Shown here one piece after another: positions 49,550-60,308 of a stretch of 64,000 bases of DNA (position 1 is its first letter; each line of letters begins with the position of its first letter). The stretch is from Desulfuromonas acetexigens (GTDB lineage: Bacteria > Desulfobacterota > Desulfuromonadia > Desulfuromonadales > Trichloromonadaceae), in NCBI RefSeq assembly GCF_900111775.1, contig NZ_FOJJ01000001.1, positions 496,001 to 560,000 on the forward strand. Direction: 5' to 3'. The notes beneath the pieces were generated by a model. It ran no database searches, was not told the origin of the DNA, and worked only from the letters and a program-made list of their open reading frames with translations. The translations under genes and the position numbers were made by a program.

Positions 49550-50077
49550 TCAGTTCTTACCGTCGACGAAGTACCGGGCGGTGATATGCTCCCAGGCGCC
49601 GGTTCCCTTTAACAGCAAATCACAGACTTCACGCACGGCCCCGCGTCCGCCCCGACGCCGGGCGACATAATCAACCAGGGGCTTGACCTCATCGATGGCA
49701 TCGGCCACCGTCGCCGCAAAACCGACCCGGCGCAAAATCGGCAAATCGACGACGTCGTCGCCGACATAAGCCACTTGCGCGTCACTCAACCTCCGCTCCG
49801 CCAAAATCTGTTGATAGGGAATGAGTTTATCCAAAGCGCCCTGCTGCACAATCGTAATCCCCAGCTCGCGGGCCCGAACCTCTACCACCGCGGAGGTGCG
49901 GCCGGTGATGATGCCGACCTCGATGCCGGCCCGCTGGAGCATCTTGATGCCGTGACCATCCTTGACGTCGAAGGCCTTGGTTTCCACCCCGTGATGATCA
50001 TAGATAATGCGCCCGTCAGTCAGCACGCCATCCACATCGAGCAGTAACAGCCTTATATCCCCGAGATTTTTCAGCAT
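49550..50077 (-). CDS. kdsC: 3-deoxy-D-manno-octulosonate-8-phosphate phosphatase KdsC
   Basis: A 175-aa HAD-family phosphatase that makes Kdo from Kdo-8-phosphate. The HAD motifs are LLLDVDGVLTDG (nucleophile Asp14), GIITGRTS (about 55-62), and YVGDDVVDLP (about 104-113). It follows kdsD with a TGATG overlap. Confidence 0.94.
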   Translation of the reverse strand: MLKNLGDIRLLLLDVDGVLTDGRIIYDHHGVETKAFDVKDGHGIKMLQRAGIEVGIITGRTSAVVEVRARELGITIVQQGALDKLIPYQQILAERRLSDAQVAYVGDDVVDLPILRRVGFAATVADAIDEVKPLVDYVARRRGGRGAVREVCDLLLKGTGAWEHITARYFVDGKN

Positions 50078-51048
50078 CAGACCACCCCCGCCTTGAGCAG
50101 ATCATGGAGATGAAGAATCCCCACCGGCACGCGGCTTTCGTCCGACTCGAAGACAAATAAAGAGGTAATGGAGTATTGTTCCATCTTCTGCATCGCCTTG
50201 GCCGCCAGATTGGAACGCAAAATCCGTTTGGGATTCACCGCCATTAGATCGCAAATCGGTCGGTTCAGGGCATCCAGTCCGTTTTCGATGGAGCGACGCA
50301 GATCACCGTCGGTAAAGACTCCGACCAGTTCCCCCTGCTCATCGGCCACTCCGGTGATTCCCAACTTTTTACTGGTGATCTCGAAGAGCGCCTCCTTGAG
50401 CGGGACCTCCGGGCGCACCAGGGGAATCGCCTCACCGGCATGCATGAGATCCTCGACCCGCAGCAGCAAGCGCTTACCAAGAGCACCGCCGGGATGAAAG
50501 AGGGCGAAATCCTCCTCCTTGAAGCCGCGCCGTACCAGCAGGGCTACCGCCAGGGCATCGCCCATGGCGACCGTCGCCGTGGTGCTGGCGGTCGGGGCCA
50601 AACCGAGAGGGCAGGCCTCTTCCTTGACGGAAATGTCGAGCAGAACGTCGCCGGCTCGCGCCAGGGTACTGTTGGGTTTACCGGTCATGGCGATGAGCGG
50701 CAAACCCATGCGCTTGATCACCGGCAGGATGCGGGTAATCTCCTCGGTTTCCCCCGAGTTGGAGACCGCCATCACCACATCCCCCCGCATGAGCATGCCG
50801 AGATCGCCGTGAATCCCTTCCGCCGGATGAAGAAAGAGGGCCGGGGTTCCCGTCGACGCCATGGTCGCCGCGACCTTCTGGCAGATCAGGCCCGACTTGC
50901 CCATGCCAGTGATCACCACCCGCCCCTTGCAAGCCAGCATCATCTCCACCGCCACCACAAAACGTTCGTCGATGCGGTCGTGCAGGGCCAACACTGCCTC
51001 CGCCTCGATCTTAAGCACATGCTTGGCCGTGTCGATCATCTCATTCAC
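50077..51048 (-). CDS. kdsD: D-arabinose-5-phosphate isomerase KdsD
   Basis: A 323-aa enzyme that supplies arabinose-5-phosphate for Kdo. An N-terminal SIS domain (about residues 35-170, GRVVITGMGKSG and MAVSNSGETEEI) is followed by two CBS domains (about 205-323). The start is GTG at 51048, with a possible ATG three codons later. It follows kdsA by 3 nt. Confidence 0.94.
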   Translation of the reverse strand: MNEMIDTAKHVLKIEAEAVLALHDRIDERFVVAVEMMLACKGRVVITGMGKSGLICQKVAATMASTGTPALFLHPAEGIHGDLGMLMRGDVVMAVSNSGETEEITRILPVIKRMGLPLIAMTGKPNSTLARAGDVLLDISVKEEACPLGLAPTASTTATVAMGDALAVALLVRRGFKEEDFALFHPGGALGKRLLLRVEDLMHAGEAIPLVRPEVPLKEALFEITSKKLGITGVADEQGELVGVFTDGDLRRSIENGLDALNRPICDLMAVNPKRILRSNLAAKAMQKMEQYSITSLFVFESDESRVPVGILHLHDLLKAGVV

Positions 51049-51051
51049 GGG

Positions 51052-53533
<2,482 letters not shown>

Positions 53534-53590
53534 TCAAAGTGGCGATAGTACACTGCCGCCCACAAAAAGAAAACCCCAAATTCCCCCAGG

Positions 53591-54349
53591 CTAACCCGCT
53601 TCGCCTTGTGCCAGCAGATCCCGCACCCGTTCCAGATCCTCGGGGGTATCGACCCCCTGGGAGACCAGGTCGGTCGCCACCACCCGGATCCGGAAGCCAT
53701 GCTCCAGAGCCCGCAACTGCTCCAGTTTTTCCGTGTTTTCCAGCGGCGTCGCCGGCAACTTAGGATAGGCGAGGAGAAATTCCTTGCGGTAAACATAGAG
53801 GCCGATGTGCTTATTGCCGCCGAGCAGGGCGAAATTCTCCGCCAGGGTCTCGGCATGGTCGCGAGGATGGGGGATGGGCGCCCGGGAAAAATAGAGGGCA
53901 AATCCCTGGCCGTCAACCACTACCTTGACCACGTTGGGGTTAAGGAACTCTGCTACTGAGGCCAGCGAGGTCATCAGCGTCCCCATGGGGATGGACGCAT
54001 CCCGCACAAGGGGTGCCACCGCCAGGTCGATCATGCGCGGATCGATCAGGGGTTCGTCCCCCTGTACATTCACGACGATATCAGTCTCGATCCCCTCGGC
54101 GACCTCGGCCAACCGATCGGTGCCGGTGGGATGATCGGATCGGGTCATCCAGGCCTCGCCGCCAAAAGCGGAAACCGCCTCGAAGATGCGCGCGTCATCG
54201 GTGGCGACAATGACCCGGTCGACGCGGGTCGAGCGGAGGGTGCGCTCATAGACCCACTGGATCATCGGCTTGCCGAGAATCTCAGCCAGGGGTTTGCCGG
54301 GAAAACGGGTCGAGGCATAACGGGCGGGGATGATCGCGGTAACGCGCAT
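53591..54349 (-). CDS. kdsB: CMP-Kdo synthetase (3-deoxy-manno-octulosonate cytidylyltransferase)
   Basis: A 252-aa transferase that activates Kdo as CMP-Kdo. Motifs: [16 protein letters not shown] (about residues 5-20), [20 protein letters not shown] (about 95-104) and the metal-binding Asp toward the C-terminus ([11 protein letters not shown]). It opens the Kdo/CTP synthase run; 108 nt with no clear terminator separate it from pyrG. Confidence 0.96.
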   Translation of the reverse strand: MRVTAIIPARYASTRFPGKPLAEILGKPMIQWVYERTLRSTRVDRVIVATDDARIFEAVSAFGGEAWMTRSDHPTGTDRLAEVAEGIETDIVVNVQGDEPLIDPRMIDLAVAPLVRDASIPMGTLMTSLASVAEFLNPNVVKVVVDGQGFALYFSRAPIPHPRDHAETLAENFALLGGNKHIGLYVYRKEFLLAYPKLPATPLENTEKLEQLRALEHGFRIRVVATDLVSQGVDTPEDLERVRDLLAQGEAG

Positions 54350-54423
54350 GGGGGGAGCCTTTCAGAGCCGGGATGAAAAAGGCGAACGGACCGCCCGCAG
54401 AGTAAGAAAAAGCCTTGGGAAAG

Positions 54424-54930
54424 TCAAGGCGCGCCAACGCTCCCCTGCCCCGGCCAGGGCATGACTGGCACCGTGCTGATGCTGTTCTTTGGGCTGCCCT
54501 CGATAACCCGGTCACTGTAGGAGACATAGACCAGCACATTACGTTCGCGGTCGAAGAAACGAACAACATGCAACTCCTTGAAAAGCAAGCTGCGGCGCTC
54601 GTCGAAAACCTCTTCGCCATCCTTAAGTTCGCCGAGAAAACGGATCGGCCCAACCTGGCGACAGGCAATGGCGGCGTCGCTGACATCCTCGGCCACCCCA
54701 ATGGCCCCCTTGACCCCGCCGGTCTGGGCCCGACTGATATGACAGGCCACCCCCTGGACTTTCGGATCGTCGAACCCGTCGATCACGATCTTGTCGTTCG
54801 GCCCCATCCAGCGGAAACGAGTACTGACCTCGCCGGTTACACCCCGATCCGGACGACTGAAAACCCAGACCCCGAACCCGACCAGCACCAACAGCAAAAA
54901 CACGCCAAACAGCAAGGCCAGACGTTTCAT
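54424..54930 (-). CDS. creA: CreA family protein
   Basis: A 168-aa periplasmic-type protein with one N-terminal hydrophobic segment (about residues 4-24). Residues 40-168 match the CreA family ([18 protein letters not shown] and [20 protein letters not shown], cited in parts: [32 protein letters not shown]). The function is unknown; the Cys pair at about 65 and 91 may form a disulfide. The second ATG (54930) has better spacing from GGGAGG than the first. Confidence 0.82.
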   Translation of the reverse strand: MKRLALLFGVFLLLVLVGFGVWVFSRPDRGVTGEVSTRFRWMGPNDKIVIDGFDDPKVQGVACHISRAQTGGVKGAIGVAEDVSDAAIACRQVGPIRFLGELKDGEEVFDERRSLLFKELHVVRFFDRERNVLVYVSYSDRVIEGSPKNSISTVPVMPWPGQGSVGAP

Positions 54931-55093
54931 CATTATCCTCCCAAAAGGTACGGCGTTAAAACTCGTGGCGCAGGCCTTGGCGGCAAAGACTCGATCGCCG
55001 TGTGCAGCCTCACCCTTTCATTTTTGTTTTGCAACAGTGTATGGTAAATGACAGGAATTGCGAGCGGGCGGCCCTGCCCCCACAAAATGAAAA

Positions 55094-55126
55094 GGTTCCA
55101 GGCCTCTTCTGCAACGGCCTGAAACC
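55094..55126 (-). terminator. Original tRNA-Leu terminator, displaced by island
   Basis: An 11-bp stem with one mismatch (55094-55104 with 55116-55126) followed on minus by TTTTCATTTT. It sits just beyond the truncated tRNA copy at 55141. It is inferred to be the pre-integration terminator of the tRNA-Leu gene now 8.3 kb away. Confidence 0.7.
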
Positions 55127-55140
55127 CTTCAATATTTTCT

Positions 55141-55196
55141 TGGTGCCCGGGACCGGGATCGAACCGGTACGATCTAGGATCGAGGGATTTTAAGTC
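55141..55196 (-). repeat. attL: truncated tRNA-Leu 3' copy (56-bp repeat)
   Basis: Identical over 56 bp to positions 63458-63513 of the intact tRNA-Leu, including CCA end, acceptor 3' strand, T arm, variable arm and anticodon loop. It lacks the 5' half and is not a functional tRNA. Confidence 0.93.
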
Positions 55197-55279
55197 TCTA
55201 TCGACAATTTTTAATCGTTGATTTATGCATTTGTTTTCAATAGGTTTTTTTACCATTTTATAAATCATAAAAAATTCAC

Positions 55280-55297
55280 GGATGCAAAATGGATGCA
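55280..55297 (+). other. Paired GGATGCA sites near attL (possible integrase arm sites)
   Basis: Two GGATGCA copies 11 bp apart (55280, 55291), preceded by AAAAATTCACG. The same heptamer occurs four times at the right end (63280, 63290, 63344, 63355), where AAAAATTCACG also recurs. Sites spaced by one helical turn at both ends fit arm-type binding sites for integrase or excisionase. Confidence 0.55.
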
Positions 55298-55347
55298 CTT
55301 CTGTTATGTTGGTTGCCGGACAAGGAAACCCAAAACAGGGGGCAAAA

Positions 55348-56355
55348 TTGGCGACGATCTATCAGCGGGCAAACGGAAAATGGACCGCTCAAGTCCGGCG
55401 AGGTGGGCGGCTGCACAGTAACACGTTCAGCACTCGGGCACTCGCCGAAAAATGGGCGCGGGGGGTGGAATCCGACATAGAGCGGGGCCGGATCACCGGC
55501 GAAGATGAAGCGGCCCGCCGGACCAAGGTAGCAGAGGCGGTGGAGCGGTATATTGGGGAGCGGATCGAGGGCCGGAGCCATGCCCGCCGGGACCAAAACC
55601 GGCTGAATGCACTGCTGACGGCTACGGGATGGGGAGCACTCCCCCTGCCCGCCCTGCGCCCTGCGGCCATATCCAACTACACCCGGGAGCGGACGGCGGC
55701 GGGATGCCGCCCCGACACGGTCCGGCTCGATCTGGCGGCGCTGTCGGCGGTCTATCAGCATGCGATCACGGAATGGGGAATGGATATAGACAATCCCTGT
55801 CGTCGCGTCCGCCGCCCGTCTCTGGCCGGAACGGGCCGGGATAGACGACTGAAACCCGGGGAATGGGAGCGGCTGATGGAAGCTGCCTCGGATGCATTCC
55901 GCCCCGTGCTGCAATGGGCTGTGGAAACGGCGATGAGGCGGGAAGAAATCGCCCGACTGACGTGGGAGCATGTCGACATGAAGCGGGGAACCGCGCACCT
56001 GCCCCAGACCAAAAACGGAGAAGCCCGGACGGTCCCGCTGTCCGTTGCGGCGCTCGATGTACTCAGGGGGCTACCTACCTATTCCCCGGAAGATAAAAAC
56101 CGCTCAGGGGCCGTTTTCGGTGTCACGCCCGACCGGCTCACGAAATGGATGGCGGTGACTACGGTTAAAGCCGGGGTAGAGGATATGCGGTTTCATGACC
56201 TTCGCCACGAGGCGACCAGCAGGCTGTTCGAATTGGGGTTATTTAATGTCCTCGAAATTGCGAGGATAACCGGCCATAAAACGCTGTCGATGTTGTCGAG
56301 ATACACTCATCTCGACCCCGCCACCTTGGCCCGGAAGCTGCGTGGGGAACCCTGA
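55348..56355 (+). CDS. Tyrosine-type site-specific recombinase (island integrase)
   Basis: A 335-aa integrase of the phage type: N-terminal AT-hook/arm-like sequence starting ATIYQRANGKWTAQVRR, a SAM-like core-binding domain (about residues 60-160), and the catalytic domain with Arg197 (TAMRREEIARLTW), Lys222 (QTKNGEART), His283/Arg286 (FHDLRHEATS), His310 (GHKTLSMLSRYTH) and Tyr319. All catalytic residues are present. The TTG at 55348 with AGGGGG upstream gives the best family N-terminus; an ATG at 55306 is possible. It points into the island. Confidence 0.9.
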   Translation: MATIYQRANGKWTAQVRRGGRLHSNTFSTRALAEKWARGVESDIERGRITGEDEAARRTKVAEAVERYIGERIEGRSHARRDQNRLNALLTATGWGALPLPALRPAAISNYTRERTAAGCRPDTVRLDLAALSAVYQHAITEWGMDIDNPCRRVRRPSLAGTGRDRRLKPGEWERLMEAASDAFRPVLQWAVETAMRREEIARLTWEHVDMKRGTAHLPQTKNGEARTVPLSVAALDVLRGLPTYSPEDKNRSGAVFGVTPDRLTKWMAVTTVKAGVEDMRFHDLRHEATSRLFELGLFNVLEIARITGHKTLSMLSRYTHLDPATLARKLRGEP

Positions 56356-56455
56356 CTGCTTATTATCACCGAAACCCTCCACAGATTCCCAAGCGAAAGC
56401 ACCCAACTACGAATGGATTGTTTGTATTTCTTGATCTTATGATTTTATATTTTAT

Positions 56456-56559
56456 GCCTAACGGTGAAGATAACCGGCGGCGGCCTGATGCAGGCATACC
56501 ACCGAATTAAGCAATTTTACACAGACGTATTTTCCGTCAGGCTGATTGCATGGTTAGCA
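56456..56559 (-). other. attC-like site 5 (end of cassette array)
   Basis: 104 bp from R'' core TGCTAAC (56559-56553) to R' core GTTAGGC (56462-56456) on the minus strand, after cassette gene 5. Internal pairing is weaker than in the other sites. Confidence 0.6.
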
Positions 56560-56569
56560 GGATTTTTGT

Positions 56570-57034
56570 TTATTGTGCTTTGCGTAACAACCTTTTGGTA
56601 TCGACTGATAATGAAGATAATTGGTTCATGATGTCTAGTTTTCTTAATGTCAGATCAGCTCTGAACGCGTTGACGATTTCATTTATTTGTCTTTTGTTTT
56701 TTGAATATTGTTCAGGCTTCATTTGTAGAAATTTGAATACCTGTTTTGTTGAGTGTTCATCTAGCAATAATGCTTCAGCCAGGATTAAGTTTAATAATGC
56801 CGCCGCCTCTTTTTGGTAAACAAGATCTGATTTTGGTACGTCGACCGTATCGAGAGAAACGCCGAGTGTGTAAACCTTTGATATTTGGCCGGATAGTTTT
56901 CTATAGGCGGCAAGTCGTTGTTTGAATAATTCGCTTCTATTTTTGTCGGTTGCTACATACCATCCGGCAATAAACGCTCCGGCAACAGAAAATAAGACGC
57001 CAAGCGCAGAAATTATAGATAGAAAAATTTGCAT
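56570..57034 (-). CDS. Cassette gene 5: single-helix membrane protein, unknown
   Basis: A 154-aa protein with one N-terminal helix (about residues 3-27) and a predominantly helical cytoplasmic body (about 35-150, KNRSELFKQRLAAYRKLSGQ). No motif is recognised. AT-rich codon use differs from the chromosome. It lies 10 nt from one attC-like site and begins 11 nt after another, the tight packing typical of integron cassettes. Confidence 0.65.
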   Translation of the reverse strand: MQIFLSIISALGVLFSVAGAFIAGWYVATDKNRSELFKQRLAAYRKLSGQISKVYTLGVSLDTVDVPKSDLVYQKEAAALLNLILAEALLLDEHSTKQVFKFLQMKPEQYSKNKRQINEIVNAFRADLTLRKLDIMNQLSSLSVDTKRLLRKAQ

Positions 57035-57044
57035 TGTTTTTTCC

Positions 57045-57150
57045 TGCTAACGGATTTGCATAACCGGCAGTGCACTGTGGTCACAATTTAGTAACGACTT
57101 ATTCGGGAACCGCCCCTGCTGAACCTGTCCGGTTAATGCTTTGGTTAGCG
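57045..57150 (-). other. attC-like site 4
   Basis: 106 bp from R'' GCTAAC (57150 side) to R' GTTAGCA (57051-57045). Arms pair as CATTAACCGGaCAG with CTGCCGGTTATG, including an unpaired A in one arm, as expected for the extrahelical base of a folded attC bottom strand. Confidence 0.75.
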
Positions 57151-58061
57151 TCTTCTATTGGATTATTTTCAATAGTACGCAAGAAGTATTTCTTTGGAAT
57201 TTCAATATTGTCTCCATTTATTTTAAATATGACAGTAACGTCACCAAGGACCGAAGGATTGGCACTTAGATAATTTGGGTCAATATTTGGGTCAAGTTGA
57301 AGTGGGACCCGTTTGTCAGAAACCTCAGGCACAACCGCGGCCCAACCCTTCTTTAAGCTATCAAGATCAGTCGCCCTTATAATTACATTTGTGCTTTTAT
57401 AATCTCTGATAATTTCATCGGTAGCATCGGGGGGCACATAGCTTGGAAATGCTCGAATCGTTTCAGCGGTTAGCGCAGTTTGCGGGTCACCATCAAAGGT
57501 TATTGATGCCCTTTGATCCTTTTTTGCGGGCATGATCACTTTGATTGCATCTTGGGCCAACTCTTTTTTGCTTTTTACACTGGTTTCAATGATGGCCCGA
57601 AAATCATCCGGACTCATTTCAACCATGCCAGCACCAAGATTTATTATCACATTGTTGTTTGCCTCAATTGTAGTTTGATTTTTAGGATCTGATGGAATCT
57701 TGGAAAGGCCATAGGCTCCACCCATTAAAATTAATGCCAAGATAATTACAGAGAGGGTCTTGTTGTCTTGTTGAAGTTTTTCCATGCCTGTTTTCTTTCT
57801 TAGTTTTTTTATAAAATCATCTAAGGCACCTTGGTCACCAAAGAAAAACTTAACAATGAAATCTTCCAGAAGGCTCCCGGATTCAATTTTTTTTATGTAA
57901 ACATCGACTTTGTCAATTTTTACTCCGGGGAAAAGCCTCTCGAGAACCTCAGGTGATGCTTTTATGACCCTTTCTAGGGCCATTAAAGACTCAGCTATCT
58001 CGGTCACCGGAATGGGATTTTCATTCGAATAAAATATTCGGTGACTAGTAGTAAGCTCCAT
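57099..58061 (-). CDS. Cassette gene 4: membrane-anchored protein, unknown
   Basis: A 320-aa protein of unknown function. An N-terminal alpha/beta domain (about residues 1-100, FPGVKIDKVDVYIKKIESGS) is followed by a single transmembrane helix (about 104-122, SVIILALILMGGAYGLS) and a C-terminal domain (about 140-310, including SITFDGDPQTALT and VLGDVTVIFKINGDNIEIPKK). Its last 18 codons and stop lie inside attC-like site 4. AT-rich. Confidence 0.7.
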   Translation of the reverse strand: MELTTSHRIFYSNENPIPVTEIAESLMALERVIKASPEVLERLFPGVKIDKVDVYIKKIESGSLLEDFIVKFFFGDQGALDDFIKKLRKKTGMEKLQQDNKTLSVIILALILMGGAYGLSKIPSDPKNQTTIEANNNVIINLGAGMVEMSPDDFRAIIETSVKSKKELAQDAIKVIMPAKKDQRASITFDGDPQTALTAETIRAFPSYVPPDATDEIIRDYKSTNVIIRATDLDSLKKGWAAVVPEVSDKRVPLQLDPNIDPNYLSANPSVLGDVTVIFKINGDNIEIPKKYFLRTIENNPIEDANQSINRTGSAGAVPE

Positions 58062-58098
58062 TTTCTGATTCTCGCTTTTAATATTTAATTATTTTTGA

Positions 58099-58210
58099 CG
58101 CTAACGGTATTAGATAAGCGGCGACGTCGCGCCGGTATGGGAACAACCGAAATTTTGCCTTTCGGGAAGCACCCAGCTATTTTTCGTCCGCCTTCATTTT
58201 ATGGTTAGGC
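58099..58210 (-). other. attC-like site 3
   Basis: 112 bp from R'' GCCTAAC (58210-58204) to R' GTTAGCG (58105-58099). The arms TGAAGgCGG and CCGCTTATC pair with one unpaired G. The stop codon of cassette gene 3 lies within R''. Confidence 0.75.
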
Positions 58211-58702
58211 ATTTTCGAATGTTCTTTCTGCTCTTTTCTCAATTTCTTTGAAAAATTCCCCTTGAGACATTTCGTAATCTTTTGTTTCGCTTCCACATTC
58301 GGTGCAAACAAATTTAAATCTTGGAACGATGTCATAAGCAGAGGTTTTTACTGGCTCCATGCGTAGCTTGCAGTTTTTACATTTCATTTTGTAATCTAAA
58401 AGATTTTTTGACCAAATATTATATTCGTATTCACATAAGCTATCGCCAAAATTCAAGACCCCACTTCTAGTACCTAGATCATAATCATTTTCTTTTCTTT
58501 TTATTCCTGTGCCCCATATTGCAAAAATAAGTGCCACCAAAAACAAAGTAGAAAAAACGAATATAACCCAAACAGGCAACATGACATTAATTTGCAAAAT
58601 TTCTAGGGGTGAGAACATGTCGTAAATGTAAACAACGCCTGAAATGATTGCTATTGATATCAGTTTACTAGCAACAGGATCTTTCCAAATTTTTGCGAGC
58701 AT
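58205..58702 (-). CDS. Cassette gene 3: two-helix membrane protein with zinc ribbon
   Basis: A 165-aa protein. Two transmembrane helices (about residues 9-27 and 39-65) precede a cytoplasmic zinc-ribbon made of CKNC (about 108-111) and CTEC (about 132-135). No homologous family is recognised. The stop is inside attC-like site 3 and the ATG is 17 nt after site 2, a standard cassette layout. AT-rich. Confidence 0.68.
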   Translation of the reverse strand: MLAKIWKDPVASKLISIAIISGVVYIYDMFSPLEILQINVMLPVWVIFVFSTLFLVALIFAIWGTGIKRKENDYDLGTRSGVLNFGDSLCEYEYNIWSKNLLDYKMKCKNCKLRMEPVKTSAYDIVPRFKFVCTECGSETKDYEMSQGEFFKEIEKRAERTFENA

Positions 58703-58718
58703 CTTTCTTCCTTTTGAT

Positions 58719-58822
58719 GCCTAACGGTAGTGATAAGCTGTGGCGCCGAGAACTTGCGTGTATCACTGCCTTATTCGTGAACAAAGGCGTTATATTCCAT
58801 CCGCTTCATTATATGGTTAGAA
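58719..58822 (-). other. attC-like site 2
   Basis: 104 bp from R'' TTCTAAC (58822-58816) to R' GTTAGGC (58725-58719), which fits the GTTRRRY consensus exactly. Partial pairing AATGAAGC with GCTTATCA near the ends. Confidence 0.72.
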
Positions 58823-58823
58823 A

Positions 58824-59696
58824 TCATATTGCTTTATTGAGATCAACTGCAAAACCTGATTCACGTAGTTCTTTTGCTAATAAGAGGCGCCAAGCTCCGG
58901 CGTTGTCCATGCCAACATAAACAACACCAACAAAATCGGAGGGCAACTCAACCGAGCCTTTATGTAGGGCACATACTCGGTTACGACCTAGCCTTGCAAC
59001 AAAATAACCAAGTTCTAAAATTACATTTTGTCGTGCTCTAGGATTTAAATTCTCCTTTGCAGTAGCAACACTACCCACATCGTCTGGAGTTAGTAAAACC
59101 ACTGCAAAGTCAACATGTGAGTTTTTTTCCAACTTTTCGATAACTGTTCTGCCGCCACTTGCTTGTTCATGTAGAATGATGGGAGTAATTCCAAGTTGTT
59201 CCAGAAACCGAGCCACTGCTTCACGTGCGCCCTCGTCGTGCCCATGGACAATGAATGCTTTATTTGTATGAATTTTTTGGGTAGCAGTCGGTGGGTTTGA
59301 TGTAATGCCTTTAACTTGTGGTATTAATTCAAGGCGCTCACTAATTGATTCAAGAGTGTGTATTTTTTCGTTGATGTCAGTCGCAAGATCCCTTGCTTCT
59401 TCCCCCAAGCTTGGTTCATCGCCAAAACCAATATATGAAGAGCCAAGACAACTACTATATTCTTCCGACAGACTATTATTGGTAAATAATCGCTTTAAAA
59501 GTTCTACGTTATAATCTGACCATTTATAATACTCTTTTTTTACGGCTTCATAATTCTCCCAATTATTGATTTTTTTTGTTAAAAGTTCTTTTCCCTTGTT
59601 GATCCTATCTTGGATTTTTTCCTCTGCATCGTTTTTCGAAACAGCTAATTCTAATACTGGCTCTACTGCAACCTGCTGTGAAGGTTTTTTTGGCAT
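58824..59696 (-). CDS. Cassette gene 2: TIR domain protein (CAP12/Pycsar-effector type)
   Basis: A 290-aa protein. N-terminal helical region (about residues 1-140) of unknown role. C-terminal TIR domain of the PF10137 type: KAFIVHGHDEG (146-156), FLEQLGITPIILHEQASGG (about 164-182), FAVVLLTPDD (about 197-206), and RARQNVILELGYF (about 220-232) with the putative catalytic Glu228. Related domains degrade NAD+ as effectors in CBASS and Pycsar antiphage systems. No cyclase gene is nearby, so it is an orphan, perhaps with the N-terminal region as its own sensor. The start at 59696 has GGAG upstream. Confidence 0.82.
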   Translation of the reverse strand: MPKKPSQQVAVEPVLELAVSKNDAEEKIQDRINKGKELLTKKINNWENYEAVKKEYYKWSDYNVELLKRLFTNNSLSEEYSSCLGSSYIGFGDEPSLGEEARDLATDINEKIHTLESISERLELIPQVKGITSNPPTATQKIHTNKAFIVHGHDEGAREAVARFLEQLGITPIILHEQASGGRTVIEKLEKNSHVDFAVVLLTPDDVGSVATAKENLNPRARQNVILELGYFVARLGRNRVCALHKGSVELPSDFVGVVYVGMDNAGAWRLLLAKELRESGFAVDLNKAI

Positions 59697-59720
59697 GGTT
59701 TTCTCCATTAATATCAATAT

Positions 59721-59824
59721 TTCTAACGTCTTTGGGTCAGTGGTGGCGACACGCAGATTTGCTCAGTAAAAATTACACGCGAACCACCAGCGGTTGTTCC
59801 ATCCACTGTACCCTTGGGTTAGCG
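59721..59824 (-). other. attC-like site 1
   Basis: 104 bp from R'' CGCTAAC (59824-59818) to R' GTTAGAA (59727-59721). The arms CAAGGGTaCAGTGG and CCACTGACCCAAAG pair strongly with one unpaired A. It lies between cassette genes 1 and 2. Confidence 0.75.
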
Positions 59825-59834
59825 AATGCCCTTT

Positions 59835-60272
59835 TTATCGAATAAAGTAACCCGCCACCTGCCACTGCCCGCCGATCTGGCTCATCGTTACCGTTTCAAT
59901 GGAGGCTTTTTTCTTCTCAAAAACAGTGTCGAATTGAAGAACAAAATACTCGCCATCAGGCGCGCCAGGCAGCGAGGTTGCGTGCCGGGCTGACTTGATC
60001 GCTCTTTTCTCGGCCGCACCAAAAAGGGGCCGAACATTTTGAAGCTGCTCGGCCCATTGCTTTTGGGAAACCTGGGATTTGAAGAAGGGGGCTGTCTGAT
60101 GCCAGCTTTCTTGATATTGCCCGGAATCAATTAATTGAAGGAAATGCTTGGCGGCATCAATCGCAGCCTTTTCCTCTGATTTTTCAGCTAATGCAGAAAA
60201 GGGGGAAAATAAAAGCAACCACAGGATAAATGTTCTTAAAATGATGCTCTTTTGTGAATCTAGGTTTTTCAT
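59835..60272 (-). CDS. Cassette gene 1: DUF4019-like secreted protein
   Basis: A 145-aa protein with a signal peptide (cleavage after SALA, about residue 29) and a DUF4019-like domain: AAKHFLQLIDSGQYQESWHQTAPFFK (cited in part: AKHFLQLIDSGQYQESW) and the final GGQWQVAGYFIR. DUF4019 folds as a small alpha+beta domain of the NTF2-like kind; function unknown. Widespread as an integron cassette content in environmental bacteria, as far as I recall. AT-rich, first gene of the array. Confidence 0.75.
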   Translation of the reverse strand: MKNLDSQKSIILRTFILWLLLFSPFSALAEKSEEKAAIDAAKHFLQLIDSGQYQESWHQTAPFFKSQVSQKQWAEQLQNVRPLFGAAEKRAIKSARHATSLPGAPDGEYFVLQFDTVFEKKKASIETVTMSQIGGQWQVAGYFIR

Positions 60273-60308
60273 CGGTGTGCCTTTTTAGGTTTTGATATGT
60301 CTCGCTAA

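Noticed and set aside
55141-55196. Second tRNA-Leu gene
   Set aside because: Only the 3' 56 nt are present; no acceptor 5' strand or D arm.
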